The position numbers were made by a program, and so were the translations under genes. From assembly GCF_014803405.1 (NCBI RefSeq), contig NZ_JACYFG010000002.1, positions 310,001 to 374,000 on the forward strand: a stretch of 64,000 nucleotides of DNA, in the 5' to 3' direction. Positions 55,917 to 64,000 of the stretch are shown in pieces. The notes beneath the pieces are model-generated. The model had not been told where the DNA came from, did no database searches, and saw nothing but the letters and a program-made list of their open reading frames with translations. The number at the start of each line of letters is the position of its first letter. Position 1 is the stretch's first letter. This DNA is from Pelagicoccus enzymogenes (GTDB taxonomy: Bacteria; Verrucomicrobiota; Verrucomicrobiia; Opitutales; Opitutaceae).

Positions 55917-56480
55917 CTAGGACTCGGCCTTACCCTCGCCCTCGTCCACGTCTTCGGAAGCAGACGCATCCTCGTCCCCGTCCGCTCCGTCAACCAGGAA
56001 GGCGAGCTTCTCTTCGTTCTCCAAGAAAAACTTCGGATCCAAGTCCACCGCCGGCACCAGAAACTCCCGCTTGGACGGTCGGTGCACATAGCGCGTATAC
56101 TTCCGCGTCCGCGCCTTGACCCTGAGCACGCGGCGACGCTCCAGCATCAGACCGAGGAAATGCTTCAGCTCCGCATTCTCCTCGGAAAGCGTGCCTTCCT
56201 CCTCCCCCTCGAAAAAGCTGATGAACAAGTTGTCCGCCGTCAGCTTCAGGGCCTCCTCCTCTTCCTTCCCATCCGTAGGCTTCGGCTTGAACTTCTGAGT
56301 CCAGCGACACAACACCTTGCCTGGCATTTCCACCTTGTTGGCCTCGGAAATGAGCACGTCCACCCGCACCAACTCGCCCTCCTCGGTCTTCACCAAAGCG
56401 CACGCGATCGCGTCATCCTTCGCAAATTCCACGTGGGAGTGAAAAGACTTACGAGCGATAGGGGTGATATGCCATTCCAT
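55917..56480 (-). CDS. Conserved-looking hypothetical protein with acidic C-terminus
   Basis: The 187-residue soluble protein starts at the ATG at 56480 (MEWHITPIARKSFHSHVEFAK); seven more residues upstream are possible. FHSHVEFAKDDAIAC and VRVDVLISEANKVEMPGKVLCRW suggest a folded N-terminal beta domain. Residues about 150-187 are highly acidic (DGADGDEDASASEDVDE). No family was recognised. It is divergent from the isochorismatase-fusion gene. Confidence 0.65.
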   Translation of the reverse strand: MEWHITPIARKSFHSHVEFAKDDAIACALVKTEEGELVRVDVLISEANKVEMPGKVLCRWTQKFKPKPTDGKEEEEALKLTADNLFISFFEGEEEGTLSEENAELKHFLGLMLERRRVLRVKARTRKYTRYVHRPSKREFLVPAVDLDPKFFLENEEKLAFLVDGADGDEDASASEDVDEGEGKAES

Positions 56481-56554
56481 AAGCCACCCACTATTATTCA
56501 CCGAGCCAAACTGGCTAGAAAATTTTCGGTCTTCGGATTGATTATGCGCGGAGA

Positions 56555-57820
56555 ATGCTCTTTAAGGTCAGGCTCTTACGGGACGAGACCGTTCCGCAAC
56601 TCAACCGATACCAACCTGGCATGCAACTAAACCGCAAGGTTCGCCCCGAAATCCTAGACTCCGTCGCCCTGCTCGTAATCGACGCCCAAGACGTCTTCAT
56701 CGACGCCATCAGCGACAAGGATACCTTCAAGAAACGCGCCGCCTTCGCCATCGAAGCCGCCCGCTGCCTGAAGATCCTCACCCTGTTCACGGAGCAAGCG
56801 CCCGAAAAGCTGGGCCGCACCAACAGCGAACTTTTCAAGCTCGCCCGCAACCCGCGGGTCTTCAGCAAGCAAACCTTCTCCGCCCTCGGAGCGACCGGCC
56901 TCGATCGATTCCTGCGCGAAAAGGAAATCTACAATCTTCTCATCGTCGGCCTCGAAACGCCTATCTGCGTCTACCAAACCGGCCTGCAAGCCACCGACGA
57001 AGACATCGACACCACCTTCCTCAGCGACTGCCTCGGAGCTCGCCGCCCGGAAGACCAAGCGCCGGTGCTCGACGCGCTGCGCAGCATGGGCTGCCAAGTC
57101 CTGCCTTCGGAAACCATCTTCTACTCCCTCCTTTCCGACACTCAGAACCCCTACTTCCGTGCCTTCACTCAAATCGTAAAAGCGTTCGGAGCGGAGGATT
57201 TCGATCTTCAAGCCTACCTCAAAAACCGTCCCGCCGAGGTGGACGAAACACCCGAGCGCCCGCAAAAACCGCAGCGTGACGACCGCGGCGAGCGAAGCGA
57301 TCGCTCCGAAACGCAAGACAAGCCGTCCCACAACGCCCCCCAAGACGGGCGCGAAAACAAGCAACAAGACGACGGGAATCCAGACGAACGCCGCAATCGC
57401 AAGCGCAGCCGCCGTCGCGGGCGCGGGCGCGGTCGAGATCGACGCGAAGGCGACTCGGATTCCTCCGGCGAAAAACAACGCGAAAACCGCCAAGCTTCCG
57501 GCGAGCGCCCACAACGCTCAGAACACACGGGCAACAAGCCTCAGCCGCAAAACGAATCGCCCGCGCCGAAAACTCCGGAGCCCCAAGCCGCCGAACGAGC
57601 GACAGCGCCCAAAGCGGAGCCCAAGGAGAAGGCTTCCGACGCTCCAAAGCCACCCGCTCCGGACACCTCGGTAGAAAAAGAGCCCGCCAAGAAAGCGCCC
57701 GCGAAAAAGGCAGCTAAGAAGGCAGCCAAGAAAGCGGCGAAAAAGGCAGTAAAGAAGGCTGCCAAAAAAGCCGCAAAAAAGGTAGCGAAGAAAGTCGCGA
57801 AACAGCCTGAGACCGAGTAG
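56555..57820 (+). CDS. Isochorismatase-family hydrolase fused to Arg/Gly-rich and histone-H1-like tail
   Basis: The 421-residue protein has a cysteine-hydrolase domain (about 1-225) with a likely Asp43-Lys105-Cys138 triad: LLVIDAQDVFID, RVFSKQTFSALG and GLETPICVYQTG. Residues about 226-370 are charged and disordered, including RKRSRRRGRGRGRDRREG near residue 290. Residues about 374-421 are (A)KKA-type repeats resembling histone H1 or bacterial H1-like DNA-binding tails. Isochorismatase relatives normally are 180-220 residues with no tail. The tail suggests binding to nucleic acid or another polyanion; the substrate is unknown. A second in-frame Met at 56621 is a possible start. Confidence 0.85.
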   Translation: MLFKVRLLRDETVPQLNRYQPGMQLNRKVRPEILDSVALLVIDAQDVFIDAISDKDTFKKRAAFAIEAARCLKILTLFTEQAPEKLGRTNSELFKLARNPRVFSKQTFSALGATGLDRFLREKEIYNLLIVGLETPICVYQTGLQATDEDIDTTFLSDCLGARRPEDQAPVLDALRSMGCQVLPSETIFYSLLSDTQNPYFRAFTQIVKAFGAEDFDLQAYLKNRPAEVDETPERPQKPQRDDRGERSDRSETQDKPSHNAPQDGRENKQQDDGNPDERRNRKRSRRRGRGRGRDRREGDSDSSGEKQRENRQASGERPQRSEHTGNKPQPQNESPAPKTPEPQAAERATAPKAEPKEKASDAPKPPAPDTSVEKEPAKKAPAKKAAKKAAKKAAKKAVKKAAKKAAKKVAKKVAKQPETE

Positions 57821-57934
57821 GCAAAACGCGTCAGCCACGGCCCTTTCGACGGATGCGCGACATCCCGAGGGGCCCGATTAACGAATCCTCCACTCGCTCC
57901 TCGTTGCAGCCCCCCTCCTTGTCAAGGCGTCCAG

Positions 57935-58969
57935 CTACGCAAGCGCGTCGAGCGGCAAGCTAGGCGCGATATCAAGCAGCTCCGCTCCACGTGATTGCTT
58001 TTCAAATACATGGCTGAAAGCGATCATTCCGGCATTGTCGCCGGTGTGGCAACGCTTCGCCAAAAGGCTCTGCACCCTTCGCTTCTTTCCTAGGGATTCG
58101 AAACGAGCCCGCAGCACGCTATTGTTGGAAACGCCACCCGAAAGCCCCATACTCTTGTAGTCACCACGCTTCAATGCCTTGTCGCTCTTGCGTATCAATG
58201 CATCCACTACGGCTTCTTGGTAGGACGCGCAAAGGTTGTTGATATCCGCTCCAGCCGCTTCTGGGCCCATTTTTTCGACTTGGTAACGTAAACTCGTCTT
58301 CAAGCCAGAAAAGCTGAAGTCCAAGTGCGGCTTGCCCACCAAACCTCGTGGAAACTGATAGGCTTTCACATCACCGCCAACCGCGAGCTTCTCCAGTTTC
58401 GGCCCTCCCGGGTAACCCAGCGCCAGCAGCTTCGCGCCCTTGTCCAGAGCCTCTCCCGCCGCATCGTCGATCGTTTGCCCTAGGATGGAAAGGCTTCGGT
58501 CCTTTTCGATTCGAGCCAAAATCGTGTTCCCCCCTGAAACGATGAGAGACAGATGCGGAAGCAATTCGTCCGCTAGCCGATGATCGAAAGCCGCAGGCTG
58601 CTCCTCGTAGACGGAAACGAAAGGCGAGTGGGCGTGCGCTCGCAGATGGTTCACGCCGAAAACCGGGACTTTCCACGCTAGCGAAAGCGCGTTGGCAACC
58701 GCTAGTCCCATCGCCAGGCAAGCCGCTAGGCCCGGCCCCGTCGTTACCGCGATTTCGTCAACGCCTTCAAAACCGACCTCCCGGCGAGCTGCCTCAAGCA
58801 GCGGGGCGAAATTGTTCAGATGCTCGCGACTGGCCAAGTCAGGAACCACGCCACCGTATTCAGCGTGCAATGACACTTGGCTGCTGATCCACTCGCCACG
58901 CAGGCCGACGCCGCGCTCGAAAAGAGCGAGGGCTGATTCGTCACAGGAGCTTTCGATGGCCAATAGCAT
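57935..58969 (-). CDS. tsaD: tRNA N6-threonylcarbamoyladenosine transferase TsaD
   Basis: The 344-residue protein of the Kae1/TsaD family opens with MLLAIESSCDESALALF. It carries the metal ligands H108 and H112 (NHLRAHAHSP), the nucleotide loop SGGNT, and the late DNAGM (CHTGDNAGMIAF). It transfers the threonylcarbamoyl group to A37 of tRNAs reading ANN codons. It is convergent with the fusion hydrolase gene and divergent from the MidA-type gene. tsaB, tsaC and tsaE are not in the window. Confidence 0.96.
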   Translation of the reverse strand: MLLAIESSCDESALALFERGVGLRGEWISSQVSLHAEYGGVVPDLASREHLNNFAPLLEAARREVGFEGVDEIAVTTGPGLAACLAMGLAVANALSLAWKVPVFGVNHLRAHAHSPFVSVYEEQPAAFDHRLADELLPHLSLIVSGGNTILARIEKDRSLSILGQTIDDAAGEALDKGAKLLALGYPGGPKLEKLAVGGDVKAYQFPRGLVGKPHLDFSFSGLKTSLRYQVEKMGPEAAGADINNLCASYQEAVVDALIRKSDKALKRGDYKSMGLSGGVSNNSVLRARFESLGKKRRVQSLLAKRCHTGDNAGMIAFSHVFEKQSRGAELLDIAPSLPLDALA

Positions 58970-59084
58970 GCTGCCTCACTGCTTTACGACTCGTACCCGC
59001 TCCCGCAACAATAATAGAGTCCAATCAAAGTGCGTGACTCCCGCGGCGAGATCTGTCTCGTTGCCAAACGTCAAACTTTCCCCG

Positions 59085-60089
59085 ATGAGCGAATCGCCAA
59101 AACAGTCTCCCGAAATCATCGCCGCCCTTGCCGATCGAGCCGACGCGAACGGTTTTATCGAACTCCCCGTTTTCATCGAGACAGCCCTTTACCACCCCCA
59201 ACACGGCTACTACTGCAAAAAAAAGCGCCGCGTCGGAAAAAATCCACAATCCGACTTCTATACGTCGCTCAGCCTCAAGGAGGCCTTCGCGGAGATCGTG
59301 GTCGAAGCATCGAGCGCGTTGCTGGAAAAAGCGGGGCTCTCCCCCGCCCAAACCGACTGGGTCGAGCTAGGAGCAGAGCCGGGCGGAACTTTACTCTCGC
59401 CCGAAGCCTCCCCGTTTCAATCCGTCACCACCGTCGGAATCGGCCAAGAAATCGAAATCCCCGCCAACGCAGTCGTTTTCTCCAACGAGCTCTTCGACGC
59501 TCAAGCCTTTCGCCAAGTTCGCTTCGACGGAAGCAATTGGGTCGAGTACGGCGTGCAAATGCAAGGCGACCGATTCAGCTGGACCCCTCGCGCTAGTCCC
59601 AGCGCCGAAGCTCTCTACTATATAGAGCGCCTTCCCTCCGAGCTGCCGACAAACTACACCGTCGATCTCCCCACGGGCTCCCTAGCCCTGGCTCGAAGCA
59701 TTCTCTCCCAAAAGTGGAACGGAGCATTTGTCGCCTTCGACTACGGAAAGACTTGGAGCTCCCTCGCATGCGACACGCCTCAGGGGAGCGCCCGCGGCTA
59801 CTACCGCCACAAGCAATTGCCTAATATCCTGGAGGCGCCCGGATCCATCGACATTACTCACCACATTTGCTGGGATCATCTCGAAAACGCACTCCAGAAC
59901 GCCTCCTTTCGCGAGCTTTCCCTGCAAAGCCAAGAATCCTTCATCGTCCACCGGGCCCCCGCTTTCCTGCAAAAAGCGTTCGACCCGAACCTCCCCGCCC
60001 TCGCTCCTATCCGTCAGAAGCTCAAGGAGTTGATGCACCCAGCAATGATGGGGCAAAAGTTCCAAGCCCTCTCCGCGATACGTGCCTGA
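59085..60089 (+). CDS. MidA/NDUFAF7-type SAM-dependent methyltransferase
   Basis: The 334-residue protein starts at the ATG at 59085 (MSESPKQSPEIIAAL); the frame is open further upstream only inside antisense of tsaD. It has the family's N-terminal GYYCKKKRRVGKNPQSDFYTS (usually GYY...IG..GDFYTSP) and VVFSNELFDAQAF, then AFVAFDYGKTW and a C-terminal Rossmann-like region. MidA/NDUFAF7 methylates an arginine of complex I in mitochondria; bacterial targets are unknown. The glycine-rich SAM loop is weak here (ELGAEPGG), so activity is not certain. Confidence 0.82.
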   Translation: MSESPKQSPEIIAALADRADANGFIELPVFIETALYHPQHGYYCKKKRRVGKNPQSDFYTSLSLKEAFAEIVVEASSALLEKAGLSPAQTDWVELGAEPGGTLLSPEASPFQSVTTVGIGQEIEIPANAVVFSNELFDAQAFRQVRFDGSNWVEYGVQMQGDRFSWTPRASPSAEALYYIERLPSELPTNYTVDLPTGSLALARSILSQKWNGAFVAFDYGKTWSSLACDTPQGSARGYYRHKQLPNILEAPGSIDITHHICWDHLENALQNASFRELSLQSQESFIVHRAPAFLQKAFDPNLPALAPIRQKLKELMHPAMMGQKFQALSAIRA

Positions 60090-60186
60090 CCACAAAACGC
60101 AGCGACCAATCCCAAATAATTCGATTTGGTTCTTGCCAAGGCCCCTCCCGAACCATTTCTTCCCCGTTTCTCAACCAATTTCCGAC

Positions 60187-60417
60187 ATGGCAAGAATCTG
60201 CGCAATCACAGGCAAACGTCCAACTACTGGCTCTATCATCCACCGCAAAGGTCAGTCCAAGAAGAGCGGCGGCATCGGCACGCACGTAACCAAGACTACC
60301 AAGCGTAAGTTCCGTCCAAACGTGCAGCGCGTGAAGGTTCGCCTCGCGTCCGGCCAAGTAAAGCGCATGTGGGTAAGCGTGAAGGCGATCAAGGCCGGTC
60401 TCGTTGAAAAGGCGTAA
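60187..60417 (+). CDS. rpmB: 50S ribosomal protein L28
   Basis: The 76-residue protein (MARICAITGKRPTTGS) matches bL28 in length and carries KRKFRPNVQRVKVRL and the final basic VKAIKAGLVEKA. The CxxC zinc pair of some L28 proteins is absent (single Cys5). A good terminator follows. No L33 gene, its frequent neighbour, is adjacent. Confidence 0.96.
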   Translation: MARICAITGKRPTTGSIIHRKGQSKKSGGIGTHVTKTTKRKFRPNVQRVKVRLASGQVKRMWVSVKAIKAGLVEKA

Positions 60418-60442
60418 GCTCCTCCACCATAAACACTTTCAT

Positions 60443-60475
60443 AAACCGCTCATCCAAATCGGAGAGCGGTTTTTT
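60443..60475 (+). terminator. Terminator after rpmB
   Basis: AACCGCTC and GAGCGGTT form an 8-bp stem with a 12-nt loop, followed by TTTT. It lies 26 bp past the rpmB stop. Confidence 0.8.
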
Positions 60476-60532
60476 CGTGCCCGAGCTAAATAAGGAGGGA
60501 CGAGTTCCACCTCGTCCGCAGTTCCCAACTAT

Positions 60533-60567
60533 AAAAAAAGGCCGACACGTACTTAACCGCGTCGACC
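60533..60567 (-). terminator. Terminator after cysH
   Basis: On the minus strand GGTCGACGCG pairs with CGTGTCGGCC over 10 bp including two wobbles, then seven T. It lies 33 bp after the cysH stop. Confidence 0.75.
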
Positions 60568-60599
60568 TCCGAAAATCAGGAAACTGAAACAGGCGGGAC

Positions 60600-61319
60600 C
60601 TAAATCTGGAAGTCGGATTGACCGGAAAGCTCGTGCAGTCCGCACTCGCGCTTGACTCCGCCAAAACGGGTATCCGCTTCCACCATGCCCGGCATCAACT
60701 TGGAAGTGCTGTGCCAATCCCCCAATGAGACATAACCTTCGTCCCACAAGGGATGGTACGGCAAGTCGTTGGCGGTCAGGTACTCGTGCATCTTCCGGTT
60801 GTCCCAGTCGATGATCGGGTAAACCTTGGTCATCTTGTTCTGGACCTGCAACGCGGGACGCTCGCTGCGCGTCGCTCCCTGGGAACGACGCAAGCCCGCT
60901 AACCAAGCCTTGGCGCCCAACTCGCGCACAGCCCGATCCATCGGCTCGACCTTGTTGATGAGACCGTACTTCTTGAGTCCTTCCTCACCGTTTTCCCAAA
61001 GCTTGCCGTAAAGAGCCTCCTGCTCGGCCGCCGAAATCTTGGCCTGGTACTTCTTTATGTTCAGGTTCAAGCGCTCCGTCAAAGAGGCCGCAAAACGATA
61101 GGTCTCGGGGAACAGGTAACCAGTATCGATGAAAACCACCGGAATGTCCGGGACCACCGACGTGACCAAGTGCAACATCACCGCAGAGTGAGTGCCGAAG
61201 CTCGTGGTCATGATTAGCTCGTCCCCAAACCGTGCCGCCGCCCAGCGGACGCGTTCCACCGCCGAGGCCTTTTCCAGGTCGATGTCCTTCAGTTCCATGA
61301 TATCAGTTGCGGCACTCAT
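60600..61319 (-). CDS. cysH: Phosphoadenylyl-sulfate (PAPS) reductase
   Basis: The 239-residue enzyme of the PAPS/APS reductase family has the PP-loop [34 protein letters not shown] and the C-terminal catalytic ECGLH. The CC...CxxC iron-sulfur motif of plant-type APS reductases is absent (INKVEPM where they have CC-RK-EPL), so it is a thioredoxin-dependent, E. coli-like PAPS reductase making sulfite. An internal Met at residue 8 is a possible start. It supplies the sulfur that MetY (31.8 kb) uses. The gene stands alone. Confidence 0.92.
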   Translation of the reverse strand: MSAATDIMELKDIDLEKASAVERVRWAAARFGDELIMTTSFGTHSAVMLHLVTSVVPDIPVVFIDTGYLFPETYRFAASLTERLNLNIKKYQAKISAAEQEALYGKLWENGEEGLKKYGLINKVEPMDRAVRELGAKAWLAGLRRSQGATRSERPALQVQNKMTKVYPIIDWDNRKMHEYLTANDLPYHPLWDEGYVSLGDWHSTSKLMPGMVEADTRFGGVKRECGLHELSGQSDFQI

Positions 61320-61607
61320 CGTCTTATCTTTAGTAAATTGGTTATCTTATGCAGGTTTATCTAAATCAAGCACGATTTCGAGGAAAGCTTGATTGCCTGC
61401 GGAAGGCACATCCCTAGCGGAAAGGCGGAGCTGCTTACCCTAGGCCAAGCCACGGGGGATCTCCCCAAGCAAAAATGTAAAACATGAGCAATTTCCGCAT
61501 CAAGACCTAGCGCGAACAGCCGATCTAATAGCCACCACGAGCCCCCAATCGGACGTGAACCCATCCCTTTCGTCAAAAAGCGAAGCAACACCAAAATCCC
61601 CGTTTAA
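61320..61607. promoter_or_regulatory. AT-rich leader of cysH with AGATAA direct repeats
   Basis: Reading toward cysH, three AGATAA elements occur within 45 bp of the start (AGATAAACC, AGATAACC, AGATAAG), in an AT-rich block unlike the rest of the spacer. They may be regulator sites or part of the promoter. No riboswitch is recognised in the remaining spacer towards the chemoreceptor gene. Confidence 0.3.
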
Positions 61608-62798
61608 ATGACCAAAAACCTCTCCATCAGCGCTCGGCTCTTTATCCTAATCGGCACCCTCAGCCTCTTTGTCATAGCCATAAGCGCCGTTAGCATAACG
61701 GGTTCCAGAACGATCGCCTCCACCGTCGAGCAAGTCCAGAAGGCCCAGTCTCTCGAACAGGCGCAAGCCCAGGTGGCTGAACTCTCCGCCTCGGCCAGCT
61801 CCTACTCTACCCTTTCCATCGCTCTGCTAGCGCTGGGTCTTTCGGCTTCAGGACTCTTCGCCTTCACCTCAATCAAGGCCATTACCAAGCCGCTCAACGA
61901 GGTCGAAACCACCCTGCTCGCCATGTCGCAGCAAACCGGCAGCGCCGCCGCCCAAGTCTCCGCCTCGAGCCAAGGCCTCGCCGACGGATCCAGCCGCCAG
62001 GCGGCCTCCATCCAACAGACCTCGGCCGCCCTTTCCGAGCTTTCCAGTACGACTTCACGCAACGCCGCCAACGCCTCCAAGGCCCGCAACATGGCGAACG
62101 AAACGCGCGCCGCCGCCGAGGACGGTTCCGAGGGCATGCATGAAATGTTCGAGGCGATGAACGCCATCAAGGCTTCCAGCGACAACATCGCCAACATCAT
62201 CAAGGCCATCGACGAAATCGCCTTCCAAACCAACATCCTAGCGCTTAACGCAGCCGTCGAAGCGGCTCGCGCTGGCGAGGCCGGCGCCGGTTTCGCCGTG
62301 GTCGCCGACGAAGTACGCAATCTCGCCCAACGTTGCGCCGCAGCCGCAAAAGACACCGCTTCCCAAATCGAGGATTCCATCCAACGCTCCGAACGCGGGG
62401 TGGAAATCTCCAACCGCGTTGGCGAGAGCTTCGACAACATTCTCGGCAAAGCTCGTAACGTAAACGAGATCGTCGAGGAAATTTCCGCAGCCAGCCAAGA
62501 GCAGACCAACAGCATCTCCCAAATCAATACCGCCGTCAGCGAGCTCGACCGCGACATCCAAGCAAACTCCGCCACCGCAGAGGAGACGGCCAGCACCTCC
62601 GAAGAACTCTCTTCACAAGCCGAGATGCTGCAGCAAACCGTGCTCGACCTGCAACGCATCCTAAGCGGACAAAGCCAGTCGGCCGCCGCGCAAAGCTTCG
62701 CCGCCGCGCCCCGCCGGGCCGCCTGCGCAAAAAAGACAGATTGGGACAGCTTCGACCTGAGCTCAGATCGCTCCAAGGACGAAGTCCTCTTCAACTAA
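61608..62798 (+). CDS. Methyl-accepting chemotaxis protein with minimal periplasmic part
   Basis: The 396-residue protein has TM1 (about residues 8-30), a periplasmic stretch of about 35 residues, TM2 (about 67-88) and then the signalling domain. Only a short HAMP-like AS1 start ([15 protein letters not shown]) is present, so a full HAMP linker is missing. The signature hairpin [18 protein letters not shown] is intact (about 202-219), so it should couple to CheW/CheA. Sensing must be by TM, energy or cytosolic partner, not by a classical ligand domain. The C-terminus has a basic, Ala-rich tail and an acidic end ([20 protein letters not shown]). No other che genes are nearby. Confidence 0.92.
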   Translation: MTKNLSISARLFILIGTLSLFVIAISAVSITGSRTIASTVEQVQKAQSLEQAQAQVAELSASASSYSTLSIALLALGLSASGLFAFTSIKAITKPLNEVETTLLAMSQQTGSAAAQVSASSQGLADGSSRQAASIQQTSAALSELSSTTSRNAANASKARNMANETRAAAEDGSEGMHEMFEAMNAIKASSDNIANIIKAIDEIAFQTNILALNAAVEAARAGEAGAGFAVVADEVRNLAQRCAAAAKDTASQIEDSIQRSERGVEISNRVGESFDNILGKARNVNEIVEEISAASQEQTNSISQINTAVSELDRDIQANSATAEETASTSEELSSQAEMLQQTVLDLQRILSGQSQSAAAQSFAAAPRRAACAKKTDWDSFDLSSDRSKDEVLFN

Positions 62799-62816
62799 AA
62801 AGCCATTTTGCGAGAC

Positions 62817-62845
62817 AGCCGTATCCACGAGGATACGGCTAATTT
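62817..62845 (+). terminator. Weak terminator-like hairpin after the chemoreceptor
   Basis: AGCCGTATCC and GGATACGGCT form a perfect 10-bp stem with an ACGA loop, followed by AATTT rather than a proper T-run. Confidence 0.5.
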
Positions 62846-63125
62846 CTGTAAGAAATGCTATCCCTGCTGCTCCACAGGATTCCCATCTCAGAAGAGCAGG
62901 ACTTGGTTGTCCAAAGGCGGGGTAGCCTCAAGCGGCTTGCCTTGGTTAACCCCAGCCACCGCGAAATCCCTGATGACAATTCCACTAACAGCGCGGATTA
63001 GCTCGCCAGCATTGTCATCCCAAATCCTTAAGTACTTACTCAGTTAGAACTTGAATTCCTTGTTGAGCACGTAATTCTCACCTTCGCACGACCCGTGCGT
63101 AAACCCAAAGTAATCAGATCATACT
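62846..63125. other. Intergenic region upstream of the DUF3015 gene, no feature recognised
   Basis: After the hairpin nothing gene-like or clearly symmetric is seen. The 80 bp next to the DUF3015 start are relatively AT-rich and probably hold its promoter. Confidence 0.35.
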
Positions 63126-63593
63126 ATGAAAAAACTATCTCTTCTCGCCCTCTCCGCCGCTGCTCTTTCCCTTTCCACCGCCGCAAACGCTCGCACCTTC
63201 GCTGAAATCTACACAGATTGCGGACTCGGCGCCTTGATCGCCCCCAACAACGACGCCGTAGCCGCGGTAACCAACGTGACTTGGGACTGGGGAACAACCG
63301 CCATCAGCTCCAACGTAAGCAGCCCAGACAGCTGCGCAGGTGGCCAGGAGTCGACTGCATCCTTCATCTACCAATCCTACGACGCGATTGCAGCTGATCT
63401 GGCGAGCGGCGAAGGCAAGCACCTCACAGCGCTTCTCGAAATCGCTGGCTACGCCTCCGAAGACCAAGCTCAAGCCGCCGCGTTCTTGCGCCAAGACTTT
63501 GCCGAAGCAGTCGCTTCCGAAACCTACAACAGCTTGACTCACTACCAAAAGGTCGAGCAACTCTACGGTCTGGTTTACGGAAGCAACGTATAA
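63126..63593 (+). CDS. DUF3015-like secreted protein
   Basis: The 155-residue protein has a signal peptide (MKKLSLLALSAAALSLSTAANA). The mature part contains TDCGLGALIAPNND, TTNVT-like VTNVTWDWGTTAISSN, and SSPDSCAG, which resembles DUF3015 (a CGLG motif and a conserved later Cys). The two mature Cys probably form a disulfide. The function is unknown. It is followed by a terminator and a DUF4105-like gene, an arrangement also known in Proteobacteria. Confidence 0.7.
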   Translation: MKKLSLLALSAAALSLSTAANARTFAEIYTDCGLGALIAPNNDAVAAVTNVTWDWGTTAISSNVSSPDSCAGGQESTASFIYQSYDAIAADLASGEGKHLTALLEIAGYASEDQAQAAAFLRQDFAEAVASETYNSLTHYQKVEQLYGLVYGSNV

Positions 63594-63638
63594 GCGCGTC
63601 CATCACCCTCTTTGGGAATCGATAGACTTCGACATTCC

Positions 63639-63670
63639 AGCTGCTGCGGTTTCTATCGCAGCAGCTTTTT
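63639..63670 (+). terminator. Rho-independent terminator after the DUF3015 gene
   Basis: AGCTGCTGCG and CGCAGCAGCT form a perfect 10-bp stem with an 8-nt loop, then TTTT. It sits 26 bp upstream of the next start, so the next gene needs read-through or its own promoter. Confidence 0.88.
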
Positions 63671-63696
63671 CATGCCCAGCTTCCCCTTGTTCCGTA

Positions 63697-64000
63697 GTGC
63701 ACCAGCAGTCTCCCAAGCAATCCCCGGTCTTCCTCTCGCTACTTGTCCTCGTTGCTGCTCTCGCAGCTGCCTCGCTCCAAGCGAGCGACGAGCTGTTGAT
63801 CGAACAACTAATCCTCGACGCCCAAGACCAATCGCTGCACGAGCAACGCACCTGGCGACGCCTCCTGCACTTCAGAGACGGAGCGAAAAAGAGCGAAATC
63901 AAATCGGAGGAGTTTTTCCTCTCGGCTGCAGGAAAGTCCGACCCACAGGCAGAATTGGAAGCAACCCTAAGGGCCTATTTCGTTTCGGACGAGGAGAAGC
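63697..64000 (+). CDS. DUF4105 (Lnb N-terminal) family protein, 5' part only
   Basis: About 101 residues are visible before the right edge. A GTG at 63697 gives MHQQSPKQSPVFLSLLVLV, a signal peptide or anchor ending at SLQA. The mature start includes WRRLLHFRDG, FFLSAAGKSDPQAELEATLRAYF, typical of the N-terminal periplasmic part of DUF4105 proteins (usual pattern: W..LLHY, FFL...G..DP..EL.ATL). The frame stays open with no better ATG close by, so the exact start is uncertain. It accompanies the DUF3015 gene. Confidence 0.75.
   Translation, partial: MHQQSPKQSPVFLSLLVLVAALAAASLQASDELLIEQLILDAQDQSLHEQRTWRRLLHFRDGAKKSEIKSEEFFLSAAGKSDPQAELEATLRAYFVSDEEK

Noticed and set aside
57680-57810. Tandem repeat at the end of the fusion hydrolase as a CRISPR or minisatellite
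   Set aside because: The units are short codon repeats for Lys-Lys-Ala in frame with a long ORF, with no spacers.
61802-62794. 330-codon minus-strand frame opposite the chemoreceptor
   Set aside because: Ala/Ser/Arg-rich shadow of the repeated coiled-coil codons of the chemoreceptor.

Overview
The window looks like chromosomal DNA of a Verrucomicrobiota bacterium, probably of class Opitutae (a marine, polysaccharide-degrading relative of Pelagicoccus or Coraliomargarita). The basis is a VPDSG-CTERM-type C-terminal signal on a secreted protein, a xylan/galactoside locus with an extracytoplasmic-propeller sensor kinase, outer-membrane porins (Gram-negative envelope), high GC coding style, and start codons that almost all lack a Shine-Dalgarno sequence. 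The placement is inference; no rRNA gene is present to test it.

Layout. 1-13 kb: a carbohydrate locus with a GH2 galactosidase (cut by the left edge), a sensor kinase/NarL-type regulator pair, a secreted GH10 xylanase, a GH3 beta-xylosidase-like enzyme in an operon with xylitol dehydrogenase, and a divergent LacI regulator with a clear palindromic operator candidate between them. 13-20 kb: a ModF-like twin ATPase, a metallo-beta-lactamase-fold hydrolase, pyruvate kinase, a GT-C membrane glycosyltransferase and glutamate dehydrogenase. 20-29 kb: a giant FG-GAP/UnbV protein, a DUF255 thioredoxin-like protein, trpA, a bacteriohemerythrin, and tRNA-His(GTG) whose 3' end and terminator are partly duplicated beside it. 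29-46 kb: transporters (MFS, DMT, MATE, FadL), O-acetylhomoserine sulfhydrylase, base-excision-repair-like proteins, pdxH, an M24 peptidase translationally coupled to an Fpg-like glycosylase with a degenerate zinc finger, a choice-of-anchor-A surface protein, Hsp33, and several TPR or lipoprotein genes.

47-54 kb: a complete phosphate regulon, pstS-pstC-pstA-pstB-phoU on the minus strand and a divergent OprP-like porin on the plus strand. The shared intergenic region carries 11-bp-period Pho-box-like repeats pointing at each gene. 54-60 kb: a TPR protein, a putative Thr/Ile-rich leader peptide followed by a strong terminator (an attenuator candidate), an isochorismatase-family hydrolase fused to an Arg/Gly-rich and histone-H1-like tail, tsaD, a MidA-type methyltransferase and rpmB. 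60-64 kb: cysH, a chemoreceptor with almost no periplasmic domain and no full HAMP, and a DUF3015/DUF4105 secreted pair cut by the right edge.

Functional reading: the left end serves xylan and galactoside use from outside the cell to xylulose. The centre is ordinary metabolism and envelope functions. The pst region forms a self-contained phosphate-scavenging regulon. No phage, IS element, CRISPR array or toxin-antitoxin pair was recognised.
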